From the NCBI GenBank assembly GCA_021272315.1, contig JAJSLI010000036.1, positions 1 through 43,970 on the forward strand: DNA of 43,970 bases, in the 5' to 3' direction. Made by a program: the position numbers and the translations under genes. The stretch is from Methylacidiphilales bacterium (GTDB lineage: Bacteria; Verrucomicrobiota; Verrucomicrobiia; Methylacidiphilales; UBA1321). Numbering within the stretch: the stretch's first letter is position 1; each line of letters starts with the position of its first letter. The notes under the pieces were generated by a model, which did no database searches, was not told where the DNA came from, and worked only from the letters and a program-made list of their open reading frames with translations. Of this stretch, positions 26,701-32,695 are shown piece after piece.

Positions 26701-28781
26701 CCGCGGCTGAGGGCAACGGCATCACCTTGGATCCCAACGCGCCGGCCACCACCATCAATGTCGATCTCATCCTGGCCGGCAACCAGTCGTGGACCAACAA
26801 CAGCACAAGCCTTTTGGATATCAACGGTCCCACGGTCACAAGCACGAGCAACCAAAACCTGACCGTGGCGGGTCCGGGCAACACCGATATCTACTCCCAA
26901 ATTGCAACCGGCAGCGGCTCATTGACCAAGACTGGCGCCGGAACGCTGATCCTTTACAGCACCTCCAACACTTACACGGGCGGAACATTCATCCAGGGCG
27001 GCTTCCTCGCCGTGGACACGGCCCAGGCGCTCGGACTCGGCAATGTCACCAATACGGGTGGTACCCTCGAAACAACGGAAACTTTGGGTGGCGTCGCCCG
27101 GACGATCTACGTGGCGGCTAATTTCACGCAAACAACGGGTGGCACCTTGCTCTTGCAGGTGGTCAGCTCGCCATCGGCCTCTCCGTCACTCAGCACAGGT
27201 ACTCCCGGAACGAATTATGAAAATCTCGTGTCGACGGACAATGCCACCCTCGGTGGAACGTTGGACCTGAATTTTGCTCCGGCGGCGGTACCGACACCGG
27301 GACAACGTTATGTGGTCGTGACCGCGGGTAACCCGCTGACGGGTAATTTTATCGTGCAGACCACGACCAACCTGCCAACTCCCTTCTTCACGGTCACAAC
27401 CGATAATGACACTTTTGGCGGAAGCCAGCCGGCCAATAGCGCCATCGTCACCCTGATGAAGCCTTTCACCTCTTTCACCGGTTTGAACTCGAACCAGTTG
27501 AGCGTCGCCCAGAGCATCGACAATGATCTCAATAATCTCAACAACAGCGGCGCGCTGGCCTATCCGGCCGGCAATGCGGCCGACTTCTTTAACAGCATTA
27601 TAACAGCGCTGAACTCCGCCTTGCTGACGAATGGCATGCTGGCGACAAGCCTGGATCAGCTTTCTCCCGAGCGGCTTGAGCTCTTGCGCAACGTCTCCAT
27701 TGAAAATTTCTCCTTTTTCTCCCAGCAGTTGGATGATCACCTGGCCAATCTGCGCGATGGCTTCACGGGACTCGACACGACGGGCTTGACGTATAGTGAC
27801 TCCGCACTGGGTTCCAGCCTGTCGTCGATTGAGGATCACCTGCTCGCATGGCAACCCGTGGCAACTCCGGGCCTGCTCAGTGATACGCCCGATCCCATTC
27901 TCGCCGGCGTCGTGATGGCGAACGCCCAGGCGCCGGACGACGACCGGCGCTGGAGCGCCTTCATCAACGGCACCGTGATGCTGGCTGATTTCAATTCTAA
28001 CGCCGACGAGCCCTACTCCAACTATACCACCGGCGGCGTGACCCTGGGTGCGGACTATCGGCTCGACAAAAATTGGGTCGTGGGCGCGCTCTTCGGTTAC
28101 TCCCACACGGATGCTTCCCTCGACGAAGAGGGAAGCACCGCGACCATCGATACCTACTCGCCCGGAATTTACGCGGCCTATATGGACAACGGCTGGTACG
28201 CAAACGGGCTTTTCAACTACGGCTACAACTCCTACACGGAAAATCGCGACATCGAGCTTCCCGGCTTTGATCGCATCGCCAACGGTTCTCCGCAGGGCAA
28301 TCAATACTCGGGTTCTCTCGACGGCGGTTACGAATTTCACGCCGGCAACTGGACAATCGGACCGAGCGCGGGCCTCGACTATGTCCACCTCGACATCAAT
28401 AATTTCAGCGAAACAGGCGCGGGCGCGGCGGACCTGAATATCCAGAAACAAGTGGCCGATTCACTGCAAAGCCAGATCGGCTTCAACACCCGCTTGACCT
28501 CAAAATGCCTCTCCACCAAAATCACTTATCATTTCAGCGCGTACTGGCAGCACCAATACATGGCCAACAACGTCGGCATCACCTCCAGCTTGGAGATACC
28601 GGACACCACGCCGTTCACGGTGCAGAGTCCCGGCCCTGATCGCGACTCGGCTCTGCTTGACACCGGCTTGGATGCGCAGGTGTTCAGAAATCTCGACCTG
28701 TTCTTTGATTACCAGGCCAATGTCGGCCAGAGCGATTTCTTCGAGCAATCCTTCCAGGGCGGCGTGAAGGTTGAATTCTAA
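14775..28781 (+). CDS. Giant glycine-rich repeat autotransporter (4668 residues)
   Basis: A type V secretion (autotransporter) protein. An unusual 28-residue n-region precedes a signal peptide core (ALAWVVALLVLAFA, residues 31-44). After a Thr/Asn-rich stretch, the passenger from about residue 290 to 3660 is built of about 54 glycine-rich units. Residues about 3700-4040 are beta-strand-rich and non-repetitive. Around 4045-4090 there is an autotransporter-associated beta-strand repeat (SLTKTGAGTLIL, then TYTGGTFIQGG). Residues about 4390-4668 are the outer-membrane barrel: RRWSAFINGTV, GADYRLDKNWVVGALFGYSH, aromatic strands and a C-terminal phenylalanine (VKVEF) expected for BAM recognition. 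The role is probably adhesion, cell-cell contact or a surface layer. It has no cysteine-rich or protease motif that I can see. The 3' end meets the convergent YHYH gene with a 6-bp gap. Confidence 0.9.
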   Translation: MKRTLHPSAFGLTLPWPNPGKERSSHKLQGALAWVVALLVLAFAQPVMGMPLMGPETDPTNGGPVLNPDTGTNETVAEVIYDVEGAQYEALTTSNNLILLLTSTDDLFEAVSTTNTTNPTYEVIDVNSTNTLPMDETVTVEVEGTTNTTNEQVVTSLNGIAPAPPPVASLPQTPPTTTSGVIDDVYVAAGGDNGSDAYGVDILGVNIGVSGSNGSPGATGTNVLLVVPSSWGLIQSTTSNTPGITLASEGGPGGSGGNSYGNIGPYYGGTGGNGGSANLVNHTDITTSGKDSDGIYVLSASGSGGGGGNSYILWQGGGGGGGVGYGGSVTVTNTAYIQTSGNQADGIYGLAIGGNAGSGGSSYGIVGSGGTGGGGGEGGTVEITNSGQITTDGIGAHGIEGQSIGGSGGDGGDAGGLAAFGGPGNAAGSGSNVMITNSGDILTQGATSDGILAQSIGGSGGDSGAAGGIGTIGGSGGTGNEGGSVTVDNNRGGQIVTEGQDSYGILAQSIGGGGGNTSPSGGLYVNMGGSGGGGDGSTVNVYNDGLISTTGTNGIGIMAQSIGGGGGSAGVGGGLVSLGGSGGDGGNGGSVSVTNDTLGSISTTGDGAYAIFAQSIGGGGGAGSVSAGLVAIGGQGTSGGAGGAVTVVNSGSLTTLGVEAKGIFVQSIGGGGGAGGLGAGLFGMGGDSSSTNASNGSNVLVINNATGTISTAGNGADGIFVQSIGGGGGMGGLGSGLVSLGGSGGAASAGGDVTVDNAGDIQTQGVDARGIFAQSIGGGGGSGGDGGGAFTIGGSGGDAGAAGDVTVTNTGIISTTGDQSTAIFAQSVGGGGGDGGSTGGLVSVGGTASSGGAGGGVTVTQGGNISTLGVGALGIFAQSVGGGGGNGGDADSGSLFLGVALGGSGANGGAGGDVGVVLEDDQSDSAPSNISTSGDGATGILEQSVGGGGGNGGNAIQATVGSGASVSIAIGGTGGNGGQGGTVSLTGTGDVETHGADADGIILQSVGGGGGNGGTTISASASVSPVGSIGVAVAVGGDGGSGGQGGTVTVDLTSAIQTSGDLSSGFVAQSVGGGGGNGGSAIAATASAGGVGAAAVSVAVGGKAGSGGAGGTVQVTLDGSVTTQGDQSDGILIQSIGGGGGNGGEAIAAGLAAGGAGALNVDVGLGGAGGGGGGGGTVDATIGSVATGSDDVTTSGDGSSGVIIQSIGGGGGNSGLTVAAGVAGGGLGAGGVSVSVGATSGTGGDGGLVDASYDGNLITKGNDSPGLLVQSVGGGGGNSGGTIAASGSAGGVGSGGVSVGIGGSGGGGGNGGVSGTNSVTLSTMGSVSTTGDNSSAIVVQSIGGGGGNGGYDISAALSGGGTGSGAVAVGMGGDGGNGGMGENVLASLASNVTTSGDNSSGVVVQSVGGGSGNGGYNISGSLSFAGVGSGAISVGLGGSGGGGATGGDVIVTSSGTIYTDGTNSAGLVVESIGGGGGNGGFNVSADLSGAGTGSGAISVGLGGSGGTASDGGTVTVTNTGNIETMGADSGGILAESIGGGGGNGGFDVSASLSAAGTGSGAIGVGLGGKAGGGGDGSNVMLSVTNDYVTTSGDNSIGIEAQSVGGGGGNGGFNITAAASGAGTGSGAASVGLGGSGGAGGNGGTVTSIVTSDITTGGDYSTGLLVQSVGGGGGNGGFDISAALSGASTGSVAAAVGIGGSGGSGGYASEVDSSMTGNTSTTGNDSAGIVAQSLGGGGGNGGMNISAAISGASTGSAGLSVGIGGSGGSGGYAGEVINYVDGNVTTEGSNSTGILAQSVGGGGGNGGISISGAISLAGTGSGAISIGLGGSGGDGGYAQDVTNTDIGNVQTYGADSPGVVVQSLGGGGGNGGLDVSGAISLSAGSGATVGVGLGGSGGSGGTAGNVINTSTIDYVTTTGDNSPGVVAESVGGGGGNGGINVTGDINVTKGSGGAIGVGIGGFGGGGQSAGDVTNTVTSTDETGGISTTGDDSSAVIAQSLGGGGGNGGLNVTGSINVTGGSGVSVGVGVGGFGGGAGNGGDVTVGVNLAGFIYTYGNNSDGILAQSIGGGGGDGATDVSGSMDLGLGFTGDSTAISAAIGVGGFGGGGGTGGTVTVNYDGTQMDVADGSGILAQSIGGGGGDGGINVSGTLAYGFGTNGKGYGLTLGIGGFGGAGGDAGEVTVNVTGTGDIIAGGSGDEAIGGGGNSGILAQSIGGGGGNGGLNVSSGVSSTAGITVGLGGFGANAGTSSNVTVNATTDITVYGVSGNGPGAGILAQSLGGGGGNGGWDIAGNFAINTGTSKAPSINVGIGGFGGAGAASGNVTVDEVGVINTTGDQVDGIEAQSLAGGGGNGGINISVGATSSSNVSINAGVGGTAGAGANAGTVTVTDSGAVTTSGDLSTGVFAQSAGGGGGTGGMNFSGLYASSGSPIVISVGGSGGDGGNGNTVTVVRGTSSNDAGLILTDGDSAAGIEAYSLGGGGGDAGVNINAAYSSAGAKSGPSGFAAQFAIGGSGADSGNGGIVTVTNYSDIITDGTGSDGILAQSIGGGGGNASLNISVTSQNDSSNDMGFSLGVGGGTGSGGTGTNVTVTDVGDITTYGDESDGIEAQSIGGGGGNAGLNVVYDRTTGPQAKIVLGTTGGGGGSGGDVVVTYSGTITTTGNVSYGILAQSLGNGGGDSSSTSVSATSAESSNSQVQSLNVSVGLTGGLGGAAGDATVTAAGSIYTDGTNSYGIFAQSIGGGGGNGGSANTAGTVAPTVGVAVGGSGGTGGTGGTVQVNSTADIYTSGDSAIAILAQSVGGGGGTGGMAENGDYPIGIFTGAQSGNSLTVTVGGGGGDASSGGNVTVDTSGYVETYGDSADGVLAQSIGGGGGDSGMAISTQSGSNTPGSGNVSFTVGGSGGTGGNGGAVTVTNSAVTTSGDVVANSGEIVTNGNNSIGIFAQSVGGGGGAAKTVITGGYTTGGGSVAVTDILGGNGGMGGNGSDVTVANLTTDSNTSGIIYTTGTNSDGILAMSVGGGGGSGSTTINAAVTNPGASTTASKTSITLNMGGDGGDGGSSGNVSVLNQGTIETLGDSANGIVALSIGGGGGIGGMALTGAVTLSASTSSNAVSIALGGNGGSGGQASGNITVTNSGSIITYGNNSDGIFAESIGGGGGNAGFAASLSNNLFTNPFSLQSIYSNLALGGVGGSGGNSGNVTVLNSGSITVYGNNSYGIYAESISGGGGTAAYSISAPAAMAADALFATFLGGGSTGTAGTVTIDSTGSITMSGQGDIAQYGQSVNGGGGNVSTYMDYSSQAVDLDNDSNELPSDDSFLVSAEAFVRNDLDLGSDPPIGDAGTNVSVTTTGDVLMTGYQSIGSLYQSIGGGGGHLLNNTVVDTAGVVDDSIVLGEVPAVPATSNVVEGNDGGTVTVTNVGNITMTSNDSPWAVIQSIGGGGGDLLDNVSVVTDSNINSTNTPLTALVTVGAAAGLGNNGSAVTFNYTGTIVTLGDRSYGLLAQSIGAGGGVADVTGFDTVQVDIGGQNGVSGNGGSITGTNTGNIETMGAESDGVILQSIGGGGGLVLTDLASGATYTTNSDNSGNGGNISFTQTGDIFVTGTNSIGILAQSLGGGGGAVDRNFFGTAGGTGTSGTIQITVDGSIVADGPSGIGIFAQSQGSSGQGAITLLLTSTNYIYFGAGGVGVDMSGGTTNTFTNDGEVGGVDGVQGMAVAGDTGDNAVLNYGEIIGSANLGTGTGTFNNEAGAVLQSGPVINLSSAGTFYNAGTILPGGFGNFLSTAVTGNYVQTGNAIWYFDIGSTPSFTSDEWQISGTANLGTTNNYTNTINLNQLTGVPSTTGSYTLITAASGLNTGSFQFGTMTGFTMPIGLTYTLSNSSSNELLVLSPSSGPFYWEGAVSNVWNTDFVNGQTNWISGATNTGTNYIFGTPGVADDVYFASSNPLSTNTVILGADFIVNSLNVVGNTMPVTIDGTNTLTIAAAEGNGITLDPNAPATTINVDLILAGNQSWTNNSTSLLDINGPTVTSTSNQNLTVAGPGNTDIYSQIATGSGSLTKTGAGTLILYSTSNTYTGGTFIQGGFLAVDTAQALGLGNVTNTGGTLETTETLGGVARTIYVAANFTQTTGGTLLLQVVSSPSASPSLSTGTPGTNYENLVSTDNATLGGTLDLNFAPAAVPTPGQRYVVVTAGNPLTGNFIVQTTTNLPTPFFTVTTDNDTFGGSQPANSAIVTLMKPFTSFTGLNSNQLSVAQSIDNDLNNLNNSGALAYPAGNAADFFNSIITALNSALLTNGMLATSLDQLSPERLELLRNVSIENFSFFSQQLDDHLANLRDGFTGLDTTGLTYSDSALGSSLSSIEDHLLAWQPVATPGLLSDTPDPILAGVVMANAQAPDDDRRWSAFINGTVMLADFNSNADEPYSNYTTGGVTLGADYRLDKNWVVGALFGYSHTDASLDEEGSTATIDTYSPGIYAAYMDNGWYANGLFNYGYNSYTENRDIELPGFDRIANGSPQGNQYSGSLDGGYEFHAGNWTIGPSAGLDYVHLDINNFSETGAGAADLNIQKQVADSLQSQIGFNTRLTSKCLSTKITYHFSAYWQHQYMANNVGITSSLEIPDTTPFTVQSPGPDRDSALLDTGLDAQVFRNLDLFFDYQANVGQSDFFEQSFQGGVKVEF
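15640..25770 (+). repeat. Tandem glycine-rich coding repeats, about 54 units
   Basis: Each unit encodes roughly the pattern TxGDxSxGIxAQS(I/V/L)GGGGGNGG, then a short strand region, a VGxGGSGGxGGxGG segment and VTVTNxGxI. Counting GIxAQS-type motifs by eye gives about 54, a mean spacing near 63 residues. Some neighbours are nearly identical in DNA at an offset of exactly 195 bp (65 codons), for example 19242 with 19437 and 19827 with 20022, showing recent tandem duplication. The C-terminal units (after about 24400) are more degenerate. Confidence 0.9.
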
Positions 28782-28787
28782 ACGTTT

Positions 28788-30422
28788 CTAAAACGGTGGC
28801 GGGCCGAATCCTCCGGGACCGGGAGGACCACCACCGGGTGGAGGTCTGTTCAAGAAAGGAAGTGGCCCGCTGCCGGGCGCGCGTGTCGGATGGCGCTCGA
28901 AATTGCTCGACTCGATTTTGCCCATGTAGCCGCCGATGATGTAGGGAAATTTCCCGGGCGTGACGTGGTAATGCCAGCCGCGCACATCGTCGAAGCAGGC
29001 GTTGAAGGCGTTGAGCGGATTGGTCGTCGAGTCCCTGGCCATCACTCCGGCGGACTGGTAGGGGCCGTAAATTGGGAAGCCGTCGAAGGCGAAACCGATG
29101 ACCTGCGACGGGGCGTCGCCCTTGTCGACGAAGGGTGTGTTCACGCAGACCGGATACTTGTGGTAGTGGTAGCGGTTGTCGGGGCTGGGATGCCCGCAGC
29201 AACGGTCCATGATGTTGGAGGCATCCTGCATGCCCGCGTCGAAGGGATTGTAGAAAACGACGCCGTTGACGGCCACGCCGATGGCGCCCATGGGCAGCGC
29301 ATAGTTGCGGTCGTTCGCATCCATGGCCTTGGCGTCGGGATTGAGGACCGGTTCGAGCGGCAGGCGATAGGTTTTGTCGAGTTCCTGGATGTAACTCGGG
29401 TTGTAACCCTGGGTGCCAAAGGTGTCGGGAAATTTGGCGGTGGGATGGTTCGGCAGATTTTTCGCCCTGATGGTGAGAAAGCCGTCGCCCTTGAAAATGA
29501 GGACGACATTGTCGGGTACGAACCTGTCCTGGGTGACGATGTTGCCCTGTTCGTCCTTGTAACCGGCGCGGAGCCAGGCGGTCATGTTGTTGAGGAAGGG
29601 ATTGATGTAGCGGTCGCTTTTATAAAAGAGCCGGTCGGCGTTTTCCTCCGTGACGGTCAGCGGAGCGGAGGTTGATTCTCCTGGTAGCGGCTCGTAGTAC
29701 CAGCGGCCGCCGAGGGAGACGAGCTTGCTTTCGTCAACATCCCGGGGTGGAGAGGCCATGTGCGCGTTGGCGGGATCGACGCTGCCGTTGAGCGAGGCTT
29801 GGCGTTGCACGAGGGAAAAATCGCCGATCAGGAAGGAGGATTCACGGTCGCCGGTCGCCGCGCCACTGGCGTAGTCGACCGTGATCTTGATCGTGTCGAC
29901 CTGGGGAAAGGGGATGAGTTCCTCCAATTCGTAGCTGCGCCAGACGGCGCCGCCGCCCCTGCCGTAGTCGCCGTTGACGGTCAGGGCGGCGCGGTCCTTT
30001 TCGACCTCGCGGTAGATGGTGCGGGTTGCCCCGTCGAGATACTCCGTGCCGTCTTTCGCATAAAATTCAACCTTCATTTCGAGGTCGTCGCCGGTTACTT
30101 CAAAACCGTTCTCGGGCAGCCCGCGAAAGCGAAATGTCACCCAGCGCCCTTTCGACTGTTCGATGTGGCGGACCATCTGGCTGACGCTGCCGCCTCCTGC
30201 GGCATTACCGGGAAAAGCAATGCCGTGCGGCGCGATTTCATCTTCACGGCCGACTTTCCGCCAGACAGCCGCCCCGGTGAGGTCGTAGCCCGTGGGAGTT
30301 TGCGTACCGGGCTCGATTTCCTCGAAGTCGGGATTTTGAACGAGATTAACCAAGCGGGCCTGGCTGAAAGTCGGGAAGACAATCAAACAACCGAAAAAAG
30401 AGGCAAGAAGAAGATGCTTCAC
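28788..30422 (-). CDS. Exported YHYH-domain protein
   Basis: 544 residues from a GTG at 30422, chosen because it starts a clear signal peptide (MKHLLLASFFGCLIVFPTFS) eight bases after the stop of the upstream gene; a longer frame upstream of it is strongly basic and overlaps that gene. Residues about 22-230 look like a beta-sandwich (LVNLVQNPDFEEI to SFLIGDFSLVQ), perhaps carbohydrate-binding. The C-terminal half is a YHYH domain: NRYHYHKYP with YHYH at 418-421, FAFDGFPIYGPY, and GWHYHVTPGKFPYIIGGYMG. The tail is proline/glycine-rich (RPPPGGGPPGPGGFGPPPF). YHYH proteins are exported and of unknown biochemical role; the His pattern suggests metal binding. Last gene of a six-gene operon. Confidence 0.85.
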   Translation of the reverse strand: MKHLLLASFFGCLIVFPTFSQARLVNLVQNPDFEEIEPGTQTPTGYDLTGAAVWRKVGREDEIAPHGIAFPGNAAGGGSVSQMVRHIEQSKGRWVTFRFRGLPENGFEVTGDDLEMKVEFYAKDGTEYLDGATRTIYREVEKDRAALTVNGDYGRGGGAVWRSYELEELIPFPQVDTIKITVDYASGAATGDRESSFLIGDFSLVQRQASLNGSVDPANAHMASPPRDVDESKLVSLGGRWYYEPLPGESTSAPLTVTEENADRLFYKSDRYINPFLNNMTAWLRAGYKDEQGNIVTQDRFVPDNVVLIFKGDGFLTIRAKNLPNHPTAKFPDTFGTQGYNPSYIQELDKTYRLPLEPVLNPDAKAMDANDRNYALPMGAIGVAVNGVVFYNPFDAGMQDASNIMDRCCGHPSPDNRYHYHKYPVCVNTPFVDKGDAPSQVIGFAFDGFPIYGPYQSAGVMARDSTTNPLNAFNACFDDVRGWHYHVTPGKFPYIIGGYMGKIESSNFERHPTRAPGSGPLPFLNRPPPGGGPPGPGGFGPPPF

Positions 30423-30430
30423 GATTCCGT

Positions 30431-32695
30431 TTAGCTGAGCTGAAGGGAGGATACCGATTTTTCCCCTTGGAGAACGAGCGTTGATTCGGTGATTTGGGAT
30501 GGGATGACCGGATCGATCAATTCGGCGGTCAGTTTGGAATCGTCCCACAACCGGGCCTCGACACGCTGGATGCCGAATCTTGACGCGAGGGTTGCAACGA
30601 TCTGGCGCGGCGCTGCGCCTGGGACGCGCCCGCCTGCTTCGGATTCGAGGCGGCAGTGAATTTCGAAGCTCTGTTTGCCGGCCTGCATCGAATAACGATA
30701 GGAAAGGAGGCCGGGACCGAGGAAGGGATCGAGGACGTCGTGTAATTTGCGCAGGGCGCGGACATAAAAGGGCGCGGCGCTGACGTGGTCCTCCCAGGTG
30801 ATGCCGGGGTCGGCGATGCAGGGTACGCGGGCGAGTCCCGCCGCGATCAGGGCCAGGACGCTGTCGCCGGGGCCTTCGTAATCGACGGTGTAAAGAACGT
30901 TGTGGGAAAGGAAGGCGAAGAGCTGGGCCTGATGGCGGCGGGAGCGGAGACGGAAACGGCCCGCGTCGTCGAAATCGAGCAGGACGGTTTCCTCGTGCGA
31001 AGCGCCGTTATCGGAGGTGATGCGATAGCGGTATTCGCCCGGCAACCAGTTGCAGAAGAGGGCGTGAAGCGCGGGCAGCGGCGTGGGGAAGGAGAGACGC
31101 GCGCCTTCTGACGGCAGGGCGGAGGTGACATATTTTTGCGGAACGCCTTCGCCGTTCGATTCTACGAAATTGTTGAGGCAGAAAGGGCGGGTGGAGGCGC
31201 CGGGATAGGCGGCATCCTGGACCTGGAGATGAAGATGCGGGAGCGGGGAGCGGCCGGAATTTCCGCAGCGGCCGACGGGTTGCCCGCAGACCAGGCGCTG
31301 CCCGGCGCAGACGAGCGTGGAGCCCTGGCGCAGATGGGCGAGAAGAACGTAATAGCCGTGGTCGGCGTAGATCACGACGTAATTGCCCCAGTTTTCCTCG
31401 GGATTATTGGCGCCTGGCGCGTTGTCCGCAACATGGGAGACGACTGCGGCGACGGTACCGGCGCACGGAGCGAGGACAACCTTGTCGAAAGAGTGGTATT
31501 GCTCGAGAGTCTCGCCGTTGCCGAGCCAGCGGTGGCCCTTGGTGATGGCTTCGAGGTCGAGGGCCCAGTTCCAGGGCGCGCGATGGGTGAGCGTCCCGTT
31601 GCTTCCCTGGGTGACGACACATTCGTCCTTGAAGGGCAGGTTGAGCGCGGGGACGTGAAAATCGGGGAAGCGGGCGGCGTTGAGGACGACGAAACGTCCT
31701 GCGGTCTCGGGGAGCATGCCCGGCGCGGGCGAAGGAAGCAGGCCGGCGGTCGTGCTGCGCTGTCTCAGGGCGTAGACAAGGGCGAGAACGACAAGATTGT
31801 AAGGCAGCGCGCTGGCGGGCAGTCCGAAGTAACGAAGGGCCGAAGCGAGGGCGAGCGCGATGAGTGCGCAGAGAAAAGCGCCGATCAGGGCCAGGAGCAG
31901 GCTCATCCGCGAAGGCGCGAAGTAGGCCGTACCAAGCGCAATGCCGCAGAGGAGAAAGTTAAAGCCGCACCAGATCGCACCTTCCTGGCCGAACGAGAAC
32001 CCAAGCAGGCTCATCGTGCCGACGCCGACGGCGAAAGAGGCGGTGGCGAGAAGGGCGGCGAGCGGCGAGGTGAGGACCAACGCGAGATAGACAAGAATGC
32101 CGGGCAGGACACGCGGCTCGAAAAGCATCGCGCCGAAGGTCTGGAAGAAGGATTGCCAGAAGGCGGGCAGAAAATCGAAATCGAGCCAGGAGGAAGTGCC
32201 GTTGACGGGAAGCGTCGCAGGGCCGGCGATGGCAAAGGCGAGAAAATAGAGGACATAGGCAAACGTAACGGCGGGCAGGCTCTGGGCCGAGAGGCCGAAT
32301 TGCCGGCTGAACCAATGCTGGAGGGCGACGGCGTTAAAAAGTCCCCCGAGCACCGCCGCGAACCAAAGCATAACAAACACCGGGACCGAAAAGGCGTAGG
32401 AACGGTCCAGCAGGCCGAGCGTCAGGCAGACCAGGAGCGGATTGAAAAGAAGGTAGCCGTTGCGGATTTGCGCGCGGTCGAAGCCCAGGGCAAAGGCGAT
32501 GAGGCCGGCGGCGATTACGCCCATAAGACCGGAAAGACCGATGCCGGGCGCCAGCATGCTCACGGCAAGCAGGAGCCAGCCGAGGCGAATGTCGGGCGAA
32601 AAGAAGAGGATTGCGTAGGCGCGGGGAATGCCCCGGACGAGGCATTCATAGGGCGTGCGCGCGGGTGTGGAGTCGTGGTCGGGGATGGAGATCAT
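30431..32695 (-). CDS. Urea-transporter family membrane domain fused to M23 metallopeptidase
   Basis: 754 residues. Residues about 35-310 form ten or so hydrophobic helices of the urea-transporter fold, with IRNGYLLFNPLLVCLTLG (77-94) matching the family's NG-x-x-x-G/N helix-breaking repeat. After an Arg/Pro linker, residues about 345-520 are a lysostaphin-like M23 domain: HRAPWNWALD (H371, D380), GNYVVIYADHGYYVLLAHL (with H454) and PHLHLQV (H487, H489), the zinc ligands and active-site histidines. Residues about 520-754 are beta-rich. The known role of M23 domains is cutting peptidoglycan cross-bridges or small peptides; UT proteins are channels for urea or similar small amides. The start overlaps the decarboxylase stop (ATGA). 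Confidence 0.85.
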   Translation of the reverse strand: MISIPDHDSTPARTPYECLVRGIPRAYAILFFSPDIRLGWLLLAVSMLAPGIGLSGLMGVIAAGLIAFALGFDRAQIRNGYLLFNPLLVCLTLGLLDRSYAFSVPVFVMLWFAAVLGGLFNAVALQHWFSRQFGLSAQSLPAVTFAYVLYFLAFAIAGPATLPVNGTSSWLDFDFLPAFWQSFFQTFGAMLFEPRVLPGILVYLALVLTSPLAALLATASFAVGVGTMSLLGFSFGQEGAIWCGFNFLLCGIALGTAYFAPSRMSLLLALIGAFLCALIALALASALRYFGLPASALPYNLVVLALVYALRQRSTTAGLLPSPAPGMLPETAGRFVVLNAARFPDFHVPALNLPFKDECVVTQGSNGTLTHRAPWNWALDLEAITKGHRWLGNGETLEQYHSFDKVVLAPCAGTVAAVVSHVADNAPGANNPEENWGNYVVIYADHGYYVLLAHLRQGSTLVCAGQRLVCGQPVGRCGNSGRSPLPHLHLQVQDAAYPGASTRPFCLNNFVESNGEGVPQKYVTSALPSEGARLSFPTPLPALHALFCNWLPGEYRYRITSDNGASHEETVLLDFDDAGRFRLRSRRHQAQLFAFLSHNVLYTVDYEGPGDSVLALIAAGLARVPCIADPGITWEDHVSAAPFYVRALRKLHDVLDPFLGPGLLSYRYSMQAGKQSFEIHCRLESEAGGRVPGAAPRQIVATLASRFGIQRVEARLWDDSKLTAELIDPVIPSQITESTLVLQGEKSVSSLQLS

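Noticed and set aside
15365-28451. Many long minus-strand open frames rich in proline and arginine, opposite the autotransporter
   Set aside because: They are mirror images of the glycine-rich repeats: GGC/GGT runs read backwards as GCC/ACC or CCG, giving Pro/Ala/Arg runs. They have no ribosome binding sites or family motifs.
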